Positions 34,766 through 44,184 of a stretch of DNA of 64,000 nt are shown here, piece by piece. The notes below the pieces were generated by a model. The model made no database searches and was not told the origin of the DNA. It was given only the letters and a program-made list of their open reading frames with translations. This stretch comes from an uncultured Parabacteroides sp. (GTDB taxonomy: Bacteria > Bacteroidota > Bacteroidia > Bacteroidales > Tannerellaceae), in contig URZO01000002.1 in assembly GCA_900552465.1 (NCBI GenBank), positions 66,544 to 130,543 of the forward strand, read 5' to 3'. Position numbers and translations under genes: made by a program. The first letter of the stretch is position 1, and every line of letters starts with the position of its first letter.

Positions 34766-36113
34766 TTATTTTCTTTGGTCTCAGAATATTAATCGATCCT
34801 TTTCTATGAATCTTTTCTCCGGCAGTTCCTGTCGCCTCTATCACGTAGAAATAGACACCCGGAGCTACATATTTACCCCCCTTTTTGCCGTCCCAGCCTT
34901 CCGCCGGATTGGTGGAACGATACATCTCGATACCCCAACGGTTGAATATCCAGCATTTATAATTGAGCAGCGACTTATAGGCCACACGAAACTCATCGTT
35001 AATACCGGGTGTCGTTCCAGGCGAAAAAGCATTCGGGACATCCAAAAACGACTCGGTTATCTTGATCGTAATAGGATCAGACACTGCCACACATTCTCCT
35101 GTCCGGTCGCTAACGGTCACTTCTGCAATATACTCGCCAAACTCCGTAAAGGTATGCTCCGTCTCAGATTCTCTAAACAGTTCTAACGGGTTGTCAGCAC
35201 CGTTCTCCACATCACTTCTGTAAATCTTCCACGTGAACAAACTGGCAACCGGCTCATTGGCATACGCCCGGAACGAAATCTCCGCCGGAGCGCACAGCGC
35301 CTCTCCTTCTCCCAACGTCATATTAGGAGCATTGTCCATAACAAGGGTCGTATCGACGTGCAATTTAACAGCCACAGCCTGATAGGTATCGGAGGTCATA
35401 GATTTTTCTATTCCGAAATGCCGGGCAAACTGGTCTCCCTTCAGGGTAACTTCCGTGTCACACAAAGGCGGCATCGCATTTTTTTTATCATCCTTATCTT
35501 TAATGCTTCCCGAATAAGGATTTCCTTCCATCGTAACCGTCACGGGAGTCGGAGAAAAAGATTTATTTTCATCCGACCAGGATAAAGTCTGGAACGAAAT
35601 CTCGAACTGCCGTTTCAGCTCCACCGACCTACCACTCGCCGGCAGATTATAATGCATCTGCACTGGTTCCGGGCTTCCTTTCAGCCGGAAGTTGTCACAA
35701 GTACCTTCTACAGTAATATTTTGTACTTCAAAAACATACTTACTGTAATCGATAATCCAGACATATCTTGTCATTATATCGGATTCTTGCACAAAATAAC
35801 CATATTCCTCTTCCACATTCCGGATAGTAGAAGTATTCCCATTCTGTTCACAAGGGACAGGTTCCGCCTCCAATGCTCTCGACTTATACCGATACCATTT
35901 ATGATTAGTAGATGATGAAGTATAGCTTATCGCTGCATTCCCCATCCCGTATAACAGATAAACTTCAAGTTTCTCACTGGTCTCATCCTTTGCCATCAAT
36001 GGCGTTCCCTGTCCACCCGTCACCATATACTGCTGCGCCTGAACAGCAAGCACGGCAAACAAGAAACAGATCAACCCTCCCAGCTTTCTAATTTTCGTTC
36101 TTAGCATATACAT
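34740..36113 (-). CDS. T9SS type-B sorting domain (CHU_C) surface or secreted protein
   Basis: A 457-residue exported protein: a signal peptide (GLICFLFAVLAVQAQ), Ig/PKD-like beta domains in the middle (FTWKIYRSDVENG, EYIAEVTVSDRTG), and at the C-terminus the gliding-motility-associated CHU_C domain. Diagnostic residues are VPNAFSPGTTPGINDEF, CWIFNRWGIEMY, WDGKKGGKYVAPGVYFYVIEA and KGSINIL. This domain is a recognition signal for the type IX secretion system, so a T9SS is expected elsewhere in the genome. It overlaps the transglycosylase start by 26 bp, hinting at an envelope role. Confidence 0.88.
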   Translation of the reverse strand: MYMLRTKIRKLGGLICFLFAVLAVQAQQYMVTGGQGTPLMAKDETSEKLEVYLLYGMGNAAISYTSSSTNHKWYRYKSRALEAEPVPCEQNGNTSTIRNVEEEYGYFVQESDIMTRYVWIIDYSKYVFEVQNITVEGTCDNFRLKGSPEPVQMHYNLPASGRSVELKRQFEISFQTLSWSDENKSFSPTPVTVTMEGNPYSGSIKDKDDKKNAMPPLCDTEVTLKGDQFARHFGIEKSMTSDTYQAVAVKLHVDTTLVMDNAPNMTLGEGEALCAPAEISFRAYANEPVASLFTWKIYRSDVENGADNPLELFRESETEHTFTEFGEYIAEVTVSDRTGECVAVSDPITIKITESFLDVPNAFSPGTTPGINDEFRVAYKSLLNYKCWIFNRWGIEMYRSTNPAEGWDGKKGGKYVAPGVYFYVIEATGTAGEKIHRKGSINILRPKKINDEIIEQQ

Positions 36114-36182
36114 AACTTGATTAGCTTACAAAATTACTATTTTATACGGAATTTATACGGAGAAATATGCCTTTTTATTGTA

Positions 36183-36671
36183 TTATCCGAGCTGCAGTCT
36201 TCTATAAAGAATAAAGCCGAAGGCCAATAGCAAGGCAAAGTCGCAGAAAAAATAACCCGGTGAACGGTTTGCCCGACGGGTCTCCGTTCGGACAGCCGTT
36301 TCCTTCATATGCCAACCGCCATAGTCCGCTTGCTGATGCGTCACGACTTTTCCGGTATCGGCAAACTGCCGGTGGCGATCCATTCTCAGACTCATAACAG
36401 CTTTTGGATATTGTTTGCCGATACTGTCAGGAGCGAAATAAACAACCCGATGCAGATCCCAGGCGATCGTATCTATCAGGCGAATATCCTTTTTCAGCAA
36501 ACCCGTCTCATTGTAAGAAAGACGAACAGTATCCAAACAGGCTACCGATTCCTGCCGATGGCTCTGCCGGCTCAGGCTGCATCCCGACAGCAAAAACACC
36601 AACACCAAAAGCCGCAAAAGCACCTGCATCCGGTTCACCCCGGAACGCTTCAACGTAAAGTGCTCACCCAT
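36183..36671 (-). CDS. Unknown small lipoprotein with C-terminal membrane segment
   Basis: 162 residues. Lipoprotein signal LLRLLVLVFLLSGC, with the lipid Cys at about residue 31 if the first ATG (36671) is used. A closer start at 36629 gives a more typical signal, but a purine-rich AAAGGAAAG sits just before 36671. The middle is unrecognised. Residues about 140-158 (YFFCDFALLLAFGFILY) form a C-terminal membrane segment, an unusual pairing with a lipid anchor. It lies 69 bp before the T9SS cargo gene on the same strand. I know no family for it. Confidence 0.55.
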   Translation of the reverse strand: MGEHFTLKRSGVNRMQVLLRLLVLVFLLSGCSLSRQSHRQESVACLDTVRLSYNETGLLKKDIRLIDTIAWDLHRVVYFAPDSIGKQYPKAVMSLRMDRHRQFADTGKVVTHQQADYGGWHMKETAVRTETRRANRSPGYFFCDFALLLAFGFILYRRLQLG

Positions 36672-37043
36672 ATCTTTCCTTTTTTAATTTTAATTCTCAA
36701 TTTATAAGAGTAATCCACCCCAAACAACGCCCCCGCAAACGTACATATCTCCCCGAAAGCCACCAGCACACTACTATCCACCACCCCTCGCGGATGTGTG
36801 AATCATTTTGTAACTTGTTGACTTGAATAACCATAAAGTTACTACTATAATTACACATCTGCAACTTTTAAACTATAGTAGAACACTAAAGATCAAGCAA
36901 ATAACGCAACAAATGCCTTCCGTTTTTATTGCATTATAACATCTTTTACCACCAAAAGTGACGAAGAACCATTTCTCGTAAATAATTAAAAATATTCAGT
37001 TATTGACAATATTGAACCTGATATACCTCCAAAAGAACCAGGT

Positions 37044-37080
37044 TCGCGGACAACGCGGATCGGGCGGATATGAACGGATA
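37044..37080. repeat. CGCGGAT-type repeat unit cluster
   Basis: Short units CGCGGAC, CGCGGAT, GGCGGAT and ACGGAT follow one another. The pattern is like the ACGCAGAC units within gltB (10012-10106), pointing to one repeat class in both coding and non-coding DNA. Confidence 0.5.
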
Positions 37081-37239
37081 AAATAATTTAAATCAGGATT
37101 TACGGGTGCAAAATTTCTTCCCATTGGCACATTAGCACATTATTTGCCCAAAGTGAGCTATCCCGTTCCCGCGCTTCGACGCGGGATCGCAAAGGAACAG
37201 GTTTTATATTGAATCTGTAAATGCTAATTTATCGTTCTA

Positions 37240-37265
37240 TAGAGATGCACGGCCGTGCATCTCTA
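37240..37265. repeat. Perfect 26-bp palindrome centred on GGCC
   Basis: Reads TAGAGATGCACGG from both strands without mismatch. A hairpin GC-core, CCCGCG-CTTCGA-CGCGGG, lies 45 bp upstream near 37174. Both look like REP-type units. Confidence 0.85.
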
Positions 37266-37288
37266 CTTGTGCTGCAGGCTTTCTTTTG

Positions 37289-37455
37289 CCGTTCGTTGAA
37301 ACGAACGGTTTAAAAAATTGAAGGCAAAGCCTCTTCCTCTGTGGGCTTTAGCCCCTTTAATAAATAGCCTCCTATAGGTATTTGAAAGGGGTTGAAACCC
37401 ACAGAGGAATCCGGCAAAGCCGGAAACTTATCAATCCGTTGATTGAAATCAACGG
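37289..37455. repeat. Composite palindromic element with TTGAAA-centred hairpins
   Basis: Two 20-bp hairpins, at 37289-37308 (CCGTTCGT stem) and 37436-37455 (CCGTTGAT stem), share a TGAA loop. Between them, arms 37336-37358 and 37385-37407 match at 20 of 23 positions, and the right arm carries its own GGTTGAAACC. Inner motifs GGCAAAGCC and CCGGCAAAGCCGG add further small hairpins. The regular layout suggests one mobile or amplified repeat unit. Confidence 0.8.
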
Positions 37456-37600
37456 CAAAAGAGAGCCTCCGGCATGAGGCTATGCCTCATAAAGATAGTT
37501 CAGTTCTTCTTGTCATTGGCATATTGGCACATTCCCTCATTGGCTCATATTTCTTACAAACGAACCCTTTTGCCTACTCTACACATAACTGTGGAGAGAG

Positions 37601-37642
37601 CGTCTTATAGTTATGAGTTACCAAAACCATAACTATAAGACG
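37601..37642. repeat. Perfect 15-bp inverted repeat with 12-nt loop
   Basis: CGTCTTATAGTTATG (37601-37615) and its exact complement (37628-37642). Just before it, CTCTACACA and TGTGGAGAG (about 37577-37598) form another near-perfect hairpin. It lies downstream of the GH92 operon, past its terminator. Confidence 0.8.
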
Positions 37643-37710
37643 GGAATAAGGGAAGGTCCAGTTATTGCCTAATTTGAGGATAGATAGGACAGTCTTCACT
37701 TTCTATAATA

Positions 37711-37747
37711 CAAAAAGCCTGGAGCCGCGCTTTTGCGACTTCAGGCT
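37711..37747 (-). terminator. Intrinsic terminator of the GH92 pair
   Basis: On the minus strand AGCCTG...CAGGCT with inner GTCGC/GCG pairing, followed by TTTTTG, 30 bp after the GH92 stop at 37777. Confidence 0.75.
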
Positions 37748-37776
37748 TCCTATTGGGTTGTATAGTCTTTTACTTA

Positions 37777-40068
37777 TTATTCAGGCATCGGAGCCGCTGA
37801 AGGCGGCGGGGATGCGAGCCCCCATTCCTTATTCGCTTTCGGCCCCATTTTTACATTCAGGATGCCGCCAGATGCAATCTGGCTGTGGTCAAACCAAGGT
37901 TGGTTCAACGTTACACCGTTCAAGGAGGCAGACTGTATATATTTGTTTTTGCCGGAAGCACCGTCTGCTACGATCTCAAACACATTACCGTTACCCAGAT
38001 CGATCTTCACGCTCGTAAAGACCGGACTGCCGACATTGTAGGTGGGCGATCCCGGAGTAACCGGATAGAATCCCATCATACTGAATACGACGAATGCAGA
38101 CATTCCGCCACCGTCTTCATCACCCGGAACACCCATCAGGTCGTTGCGGAACCATTGATCCAGTAACACACGGATGCGCTTCTGTGTCTTCCAGGGCTGT
38201 CCGGCATAATTATACAGATACGGGATGTGAAGGCTCGGCTCGTTTGCCATCGAGAACATGCCGACATTACCGGTATGATCCGGCAGGAAAGAATAGAACT
38301 GCCATTTGGACATACCCAGCGGCGTGTCGAACATAGAGTCGAGATCGGCTGTAAAGGCCTCGTTGCCACCGACAAGCGAAACCAAGTCGCCTATGTTATG
38401 CTGCACGTCCCAACGATAGACATAACCGTTATTTTCGTCATAATAATCGCGTGCACCCAAGCCTCCGGAATAACGATAGTCCACGCCTTCAATAAACTTG
38501 CCGTCTTTGTCCTTCGGATGGAAGAAACGGGTGGCAGGGTTAAAGAGGTTCCGGTAGTTGTAGGACTGGCGGAGGTAATAGTCCGCCTCATCCTTCTTGC
38601 CCAACTCGGCGGCAATCTGCGACAGACACCACTGATCGTAGGCCGTACCCAACGTAACGGCTACCGGCTGACGTTTTTCCCAGGGAGAGACATTTGCGAC
38701 CGTTTCCTTTTCTCCGGGTTTCAAAGCCGGGATATAACCATGTTCGCGGTAGAACTCGTCCAACCAGCCGGACGGAGCACCTGACCAGGGGATCAGGGTC
38801 TTTTCTTCGATACCGGCTTTGGCAGCCTGATACGCTTTTTCCAGATCGAAACCGCGCACGCCTTTCCGCCAGGCGTCGATGACAGTTGCCACGGCATGGT
38901 TGGAGTTCATGCGACGTGAATCGCCTGTTACTTCCGGGAAAGTAGGCATCCAGTTCGTTCCCATCTGCTGGGCCATCAGCAGGTATGAGTTGATGATATC
39001 CGTCTCACGTTCATTGTCGATCAGGATACGGAGCGGATGAGTCGCCCGGTAAGTATCCCAAATCCAGTCGTCAGTATAAAACGAATGGCCGCCGTCTTCG
39101 TGTATCTTTCCGTCGAAGGCACTGTAATACTTTCCGTCTTCGCTCAGGTTGACCGGACGTTCATAGCAACGGTACAAAGAGGTATAAAAGACAGTCTTAT
39201 CGTTCTCAGTTCCCCCCGTCACCTGGATTTTACCTAACGCATCGTTCCAGTCGTTACGGCCGATCTCGGCAATTGCATTCACATCATAGGAAGCGATTTC
39301 ACGCGCCAGATTCTTTTTTGCCTGCTCGGCGCTGATGAACGAGATGCCGTAGCGAACGCCAACCTCTTTCTGTTTGCCGTAATCCAGAACCAGGGCTGCG
39401 TTACGGCCTTCGGCTGAAGATTCGCCGTACTTCACCGTTCCGTCTGCCAGGACACCGCATTTCTCAGGCGTCTTATCTGTTTCGGCATACAGGTAAACCT
39501 TTGTTTTCCGGTCTACATACTGGAAACCGCTGACGGCATTCCCCTCCCATTTCAATGCTCCGTTGCGGCTATTGAAAACCAGATAGGCCGGAGCGTCTTT
39601 CTCGAATGTGAGGCTATAGACTGCACTCTGGTGGGAAGGTGCAAAGTCTACGTCGATATTGGCATCGTCCAGGTAGACCTGATAGCGGTAAGGCACGATC
39701 TTTTCCTGGTCGTAGCTATATTCGATGACTGGCTTCAAGCCGTTCTCCGTTCCCTGATAAGGGCTCAGATTGAAAGCCGAACTTCCGCGGTGGCTGGTCA
39801 CGATCAGCGGCAGCCCGCTCAATTTATCACCCGTAAAATCTCCCCGTTCGGGATAGACGCGCATCATGCTGTTAGGCAGATGAACGGTCGGATAGGTCGG
39901 GACGAGCAAATGGCTGATGTTTCCCATATAGGGATTGACATAATCCACCGGGCTCTTCTCCATGCCGGCTTGTTTACCTCCGGCATCACACTTGCTGAAT
40001 ACCAACACTAGGGCAACCCCTATCAGGATGCCGAATAAAAACTTACCAAATCTTTGTAATCGCTCCAT
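37777..40068 (-). CDS. GH92 family alpha-mannosidase, lipoprotein
   Basis: Removes terminal alpha-linked mannose; GH92 enzymes are Ca2+-dependent inverting exo-mannosidases. It has 763 residues. The N-terminal hydrophobic segment ending VFSKC fits a lipoprotein signal, so surface or periplasmic anchoring is likely. Family blocks: DYVNPYMGNISH, DDWIWDTYRATHPL, NSNHAVATVIDAW and the signature GDEDGGGMSAFVVFSMMGFYPVTPGSP. The usual Trp after SA is Phe here. It follows a second GH92 by 3 bp on the same strand, within a SusCD locus. Confidence 0.95.
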   Translation of the reverse strand: MERLQRFGKFLFGILIGVALVLVFSKCDAGGKQAGMEKSPVDYVNPYMGNISHLLVPTYPTVHLPNSMMRVYPERGDFTGDKLSGLPLIVTSHRGSSAFNLSPYQGTENGLKPVIEYSYDQEKIVPYRYQVYLDDANIDVDFAPSHQSAVYSLTFEKDAPAYLVFNSRNGALKWEGNAVSGFQYVDRKTKVYLYAETDKTPEKCGVLADGTVKYGESSAEGRNAALVLDYGKQKEVGVRYGISFISAEQAKKNLAREIASYDVNAIAEIGRNDWNDALGKIQVTGGTENDKTVFYTSLYRCYERPVNLSEDGKYYSAFDGKIHEDGGHSFYTDDWIWDTYRATHPLRILIDNERETDIINSYLLMAQQMGTNWMPTFPEVTGDSRRMNSNHAVATVIDAWRKGVRGFDLEKAYQAAKAGIEEKTLIPWSGAPSGWLDEFYREHGYIPALKPGEKETVANVSPWEKRQPVAVTLGTAYDQWCLSQIAAELGKKDEADYYLRQSYNYRNLFNPATRFFHPKDKDGKFIEGVDYRYSGGLGARDYYDENNGYVYRWDVQHNIGDLVSLVGGNEAFTADLDSMFDTPLGMSKWQFYSFLPDHTGNVGMFSMANEPSLHIPYLYNYAGQPWKTQKRIRVLLDQWFRNDLMGVPGDEDGGGMSAFVVFSMMGFYPVTPGSPTYNVGSPVFTSVKIDLGNGNVFEIVADGASGKNKYIQSASLNGVTLNQPWFDHSQIASGGILNVKMGPKANKEWGLASPPPSAAPMPE

Positions 40069-40071
40069 CGT

Positions 40072-42381
40072 TTATCTCTTTTGTTTATCGTTCACTGAGA
40101 ATGAATACGGGAGATCTTCCGGATTCACGCCTCTCTGCATATTCGGCTTGTCACCCATCTTGATGTCCAGCACGCCGCCTTTCAGCAGTTCGAAGTGTTC
40201 CAGGTAGTTCTTCGTATAGTTCTTTCCATCGAATGTCATCGACTCGATGTAGATGTTCTTGTCACTGTTGGCCGGAGCATTGATCACCAGGTTCTTTCCG
40301 TTCTCGAAATGCAGCGTGGCTTTCTTGAACAGAGGAGCGCCGAGGACGTACTGCGTCGTTCCGGGAGCAACCGGATAGAATCCGAGGGCTGAAAAAACGT
40401 ACCAGGCGGAAGTCTGTCCGTTGTCCTCATCGCCACAATAACCGTCCGGAGTCGGCGTATACATGCGATTCATCACCTGGCGCAACCAGTATTGGGCTTT
40501 CCAGGGTTCACCTGCATAGTTATACAGATAGATCATATGCTGGATCGGTTGGTTGCCATGTGCGTAGTTACCCATATTCATAATCTGCATTTCGCGGATT
40601 TCATGAATCACCTGTCCGTAATAGCTGTCGTCGAATACAGGTGGCACGGCAAATACGGAATCCAGCATGGCTACAAATTCCTTTTTCCCGCCCATCAGGT
40701 CAATCAGTCCCTGTGGGTCATGGAAGACAGACCAGGTGTAGTGCCAACTGTTACCTTCCGTGAAGGCATCACCCCATTTCAACGGAGAGAAGGGAGCCAT
40801 AAAGGTACCGTCTTGGTTCTTTCCGCGCATCAGCTTGGTTTCCTTGTCGAACAAGTTCTTATAATTCATTGCCCGTTTTGCATAGAGGTCCAGTTCCTTT
40901 TTAGGACGACCCAGATCTTTTGCTATCTGGTAGATGCACCAGTCGTTATAGGCGTATTCCAGCGTGCGGGCTGCATTCTCGTTGATTTTCACATCATAAG
41001 GCACGTAGCCCAGCTTGTTGTAGTATTCATGCCCGAGACGACCGGTTGAGGAAACGGTCGGATGTACATTCTCCGTTCCGTGGATCAGTCCTTTATAGAG
41101 CGTTTCCAGGTCGTCCACCTTTATGCCTTTCATATAGGCATCAACCAATACGGAGGCAGAGTTATTACCGACCATACAGCCACGATGTCCCGGACTTGCC
41201 CATTCGGGGAAGAATCCGCTTTCTTTATAGGTATTAATCAAACCTTCCTGCATCTCCTTCGCCATCGTCGGATACATCAGGTTCAGGAACGGGAACAGAC
41301 AACGGAATGTATCCCAGAAACCTGTATCGGTAAACATATATCCGGGCAGCACTTCGCCATTGTACGGGCTGTAGTGCACCACTTTTCCGGCTGCATCGAT
41401 TTCGTAGAACTTACGCGGGAACAGCAGTGAGCGGTACATACAGGAATAGAACGTGCGGAATTGGTCCGTCGTCCCTCCTTCCACTTCGATCTTGCCCAGT
41501 TCCTTATTCCAGACATCTTTGCCTTTCTGAACCAATGTATCGAAGTTATCGTTGCCCAACTCCTTCATGTTGACGGCCGCCTGGTCGAAACTGATAAAAG
41601 AGGAAGCGACTTTCGCATGTACGACTTCTCCTTTAGTTGTCTTGAAGCCTATTACCGCTCCTACATGATCGGAGGCCTGCTCGCGTGCACCTTCTTTGAG
41701 GGCTGCATCTGCAAAGGTCGCTTCGTAGGTGAACGGTTTGTCGAACTCGATGATGAAATAGTTCTTGAAGTTATCGGGAACACCGCCGCTATTCTTGGTC
41801 GTATAGCCGATGATCTTGTTTTCTTCCGGGATCACCTTTATATAGGAACCTTTATCGAGTGCATCCACCACAATATAAGAATGTTCGTTTTCGGGAAAGG
41901 TGAAGCGAAACATGGCGGCACGGTCGGTCGGTGTCAATTCGGTTTTCACGTCGTGCTCGGCCAGATAGACTTCATAATAATACGGTTTGGCGATTTCGCT
42001 TTTATGTGAGAACCAACTGGCGCGTTTATCCTCGTTGAACTCCGGAGCGCCGACAACCGGCATGATTGCAAACTGTCCGTAGTCGTTGATCCAGGGGCTC
42101 GGCTGGTGGGTTTGCTTGAAACCGCGTATTTTGTTGGCCGTATAAACATAGGCCCATCCATCGCCCATCTTGCCGGTCTGCGGTGTCCAGAAGTTCATGC
42201 CCCAGGGACGCGCAATGGCAGGATAGGGATTACCGGTCGACAATTCAAAAGTCGACTGCGTCCCCATCAAAGGATTCACATACTCCACCGGATCGAAAGC
42301 CACGTCTGCCGCAGCAGCAGGCCTTCCCAGGCTGGTTAGCATAGCGATAAGGGCAAAGGCCCATATACTTTTTTTCTTCAT
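40072..42381 (-). CDS. GH92 family alpha-mannosidase, secreted
   Basis: 769 residues with a cleavable signal peptide (MKKKSIWAFALIAMLTSLGRPAAA). GH92 blocks: YVNPLMGTQSTFELSTGNPYPA, FTDTGFWDTFRCLFPFLNLMYP, GHRGCMVGNNSASVLVDAY and GDEDNGQTSAWYVFSALGFYPVAPG. It is complementary to the lipoprotein GH92 that follows by 3 bp; the two enzymes may act on different mannose linkages. Transcription probably starts at the -7 box 42460-42467, downstream of a terminator that follows susD. Confidence 0.95.
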   Translation of the reverse strand: MKKKSIWAFALIAMLTSLGRPAAAADVAFDPVEYVNPLMGTQSTFELSTGNPYPAIARPWGMNFWTPQTGKMGDGWAYVYTANKIRGFKQTHQPSPWINDYGQFAIMPVVGAPEFNEDKRASWFSHKSEIAKPYYYEVYLAEHDVKTELTPTDRAAMFRFTFPENEHSYIVVDALDKGSYIKVIPEENKIIGYTTKNSGGVPDNFKNYFIIEFDKPFTYEATFADAALKEGAREQASDHVGAVIGFKTTKGEVVHAKVASSFISFDQAAVNMKELGNDNFDTLVQKGKDVWNKELGKIEVEGGTTDQFRTFYSCMYRSLLFPRKFYEIDAAGKVVHYSPYNGEVLPGYMFTDTGFWDTFRCLFPFLNLMYPTMAKEMQEGLINTYKESGFFPEWASPGHRGCMVGNNSASVLVDAYMKGIKVDDLETLYKGLIHGTENVHPTVSSTGRLGHEYYNKLGYVPYDVKINENAARTLEYAYNDWCIYQIAKDLGRPKKELDLYAKRAMNYKNLFDKETKLMRGKNQDGTFMAPFSPLKWGDAFTEGNSWHYTWSVFHDPQGLIDLMGGKKEFVAMLDSVFAVPPVFDDSYYGQVIHEIREMQIMNMGNYAHGNQPIQHMIYLYNYAGEPWKAQYWLRQVMNRMYTPTPDGYCGDEDNGQTSAWYVFSALGFYPVAPGTTQYVLGAPLFKKATLHFENGKNLVINAPANSDKNIYIESMTFDGKNYTKNYLEHFELLKGGVLDIKMGDKPNMQRGVNPEDLPYSFSVNDKQKR

Positions 42382-42459
42382 AATATCGTTACTATTTATA
42401 TTAAAAATTTAACCTTGAATATTCTCTAACGTTTATTATTCAAACGACTCTTATTCATA

Positions 42460-42467
42460 CAAATATA
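42460..42467 (-). promoter_or_regulatory. Candidate -7 box (TATATTTG) for the GH92 pair
   Basis: TATATTTG on the minus strand, between the susD terminator and the first GH92, with a predicted leader of about 70 nt. It would give the hydrolases expression separate from susCD. Confidence 0.55.
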
Positions 42468-42496
42468 ATGATTATTCCTATAATATAAAAGCTCTG

Positions 42497-42532
42497 AAAA
42501 AAAAGGGGAGACAAATAGAACTGTCTCCCCTT
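42497..42532 (-). terminator. Strong intrinsic terminator after susD
   Basis: On the minus strand the stem AAGGGGAGACA/TGTCTCCCCTT (42503-42513 and 42522-42532) is followed by a run of eight T. It lies about 60 bp after the susD stop. Confidence 0.88.
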
Positions 42533-42591
42533 CCAATAAATCCTTCTATATTTTGATTTCCGGTTTATCCCTCCGGATAGACCTCCGTCAT

Positions 42592-44169
42592 TTATTTAAG
42601 AGAATAACCGTCATTCTGGGTCAGACTCGGGTTACGCTGGATTTCATTGATAGAAATCGGCCATAACAAGTCTGTTTTCTTAAATGTAGCTCCCGATGCA
42701 TTTGTAGCGCCAATCAGCTCTTGAAAATCAACTTTGCCCGCTTCCGTCTCGGAGATTACCGGGAATTTTCCGGTACGCAGACAGTCATCCCAAATCTTAA
42801 ATTCCAACGGGAACTCGCGCAAACGTTCCAACCAACATTCTTTTATAAATAAATCTTTCGACAGGGCCTGTAACTCGCTTGCATATTGTGCGGCAGTCTT
42901 GCCATTCATATCAGCACGAGCCTTCACTTGCGCCAGACAATTGGCAGCTTCAGACGTAACTCCTGCGCTTTGTGCTATGGATTCGGCGGCAACCAACAAC
43001 GCTTCCGAATAACGGAAGAAGTTCTGGTCTTTCGTTCCACGTCCTGTTGTCAACAAAGCATCTTCATCAAACCAATACCAACAACCGGCTGCCGATTTAG
43101 ACTCCCATACGGCTCCCGTGTTCGGGTTCGTATATTTCCAATGGAAGAACTGATTCGGCTGAATACGCAAATCTTGTTTATCATACACATTCAGGAAGCG
43201 GTTTGTAGGACCGTATACGCGTTCCATGATCGAATAGGTTCCAAATGTAGCCACAGCAGAAGCATCGCAGGAATAAGTAGGCCACCAATCGCCGGTATGA
43301 ATAGATGCATCATATTCGACAGCATAGATCACCTCATCCAAATCATCTGTTGTACGGAGTTTATTAAAGGCGCTGTTCATGGCAAGATCCTCATTAGCCG
43401 TCAGTTTGTGGGGAGATTCCACTACTATTTTGGCATAAGTGGCGGCATCCGCATATTTACCTTGCTGCAAATAGACATCAGCCAGCATCATGGCAGCAGC
43501 ATATTTTGTAATACGATGCGCATTATCTGCAAATTTAGCAGCAGGAAGAACTTCAACAGCTTCCTTCAAATCGGACTCTATCAAAGCATAAACTGTTTCG
43601 ACCGGAGTACGTTCGAGATACAGGTTTTCGATCGACTCATACGGTTCGGTCGGCATCGGGACTGCACCTAACATTTTTACCAGGTAGAAATAATTGAAAG
43701 CACGGAAGAATTTTGCTTCTGCAACTAATCTCGCTGACGTCGATTCACTCATTGCGATATCCGGAATATGTTTGATCGCACCGTTCGCAACGTTGATGCA
43801 TTTATAACACTCGTCCCATACACCATCTATCATACTGGACACAGTACTGGTGTTTTGCTGGCGAGTCAGTTCACGTGCATATTTACAAACAACTTCCTGT
43901 CCTTCATAACTGTTTGTGAAATATCCGGTCAGCATACCGGAGATCGAAGCATTAGGACCGATATAGGCAGAGGGAGCCTGTGCGATACGCATAACGGCTC
44001 CATTGCGGTATAAGTAATTGACATTCGCCTCTGCCTGTTCTGCAGTCTTGTAATAGTCAACGGAAGTCAAGGAAGATTTCGGATTTTCATCCAGGAAATT
44101 ACAGGACGTCATACCTGTCAGGCCGACGCATAATACAGCGATTGTTAATATCTTTCTCATTTTCTTCAT
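42592..44169 (-). CDS. susD: SusD/RagB-like outer-membrane glycan-binding lipoprotein
   Basis: Surface lipoprotein that caps the SusC porin and binds oligosaccharide. It has 525 residues. The signal ends in TGMTSC, giving CNFLDENPKSS after lipidation, a typical SusD N-terminus. TPR-like helices (ARLVAEAKFFRAFNYFYLVKMLG; MMLADVYLQQGKYADAATYAK) and the C-terminal WLERLREFPLEFKIWDDCLRTG and WPISINEIQRNPSLTQNDGY are family features. It lies 15 bp after susC. Confidence 0.95.
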   Translation of the reverse strand: MKKMRKILTIAVLCVGLTGMTSCNFLDENPKSSLTSVDYYKTAEQAEANVNYLYRNGAVMRIAQAPSAYIGPNASISGMLTGYFTNSYEGQEVVCKYARELTRQQNTSTVSSMIDGVWDECYKCINVANGAIKHIPDIAMSESTSARLVAEAKFFRAFNYFYLVKMLGAVPMPTEPYESIENLYLERTPVETVYALIESDLKEAVEVLPAAKFADNAHRITKYAAAMMLADVYLQQGKYADAATYAKIVVESPHKLTANEDLAMNSAFNKLRTTDDLDEVIYAVEYDASIHTGDWWPTYSCDASAVATFGTYSIMERVYGPTNRFLNVYDKQDLRIQPNQFFHWKYTNPNTGAVWESKSAAGCWYWFDEDALLTTGRGTKDQNFFRYSEALLVAAESIAQSAGVTSEAANCLAQVKARADMNGKTAAQYASELQALSKDLFIKECWLERLREFPLEFKIWDDCLRTGKFPVISETEAGKVDFQELIGATNASGATFKKTDLLWPISINEIQRNPSLTQNDGYSLK

Positions 44170-44184
44170 CTGTTTAATTGTTCA

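Larger units (their letters stand above)
36672..37710. other. Gene-free region packed with palindromic repeats
   Basis: About 1 kb without a believable ORF. The first part (to about 37040) is AT-rich with a CTACTATA/TATAGTAG repeat near 36842-36890. From 37040 on it holds a series of palindromic units listed separately, between two operons that read in the same direction. Confidence 0.7.

Noticed and set aside
37665..38018. Short plus-strand ORF after the repeat cluster
   Set aside because: It runs into the GH92 gene antisense and covers the terminator; no start signals.
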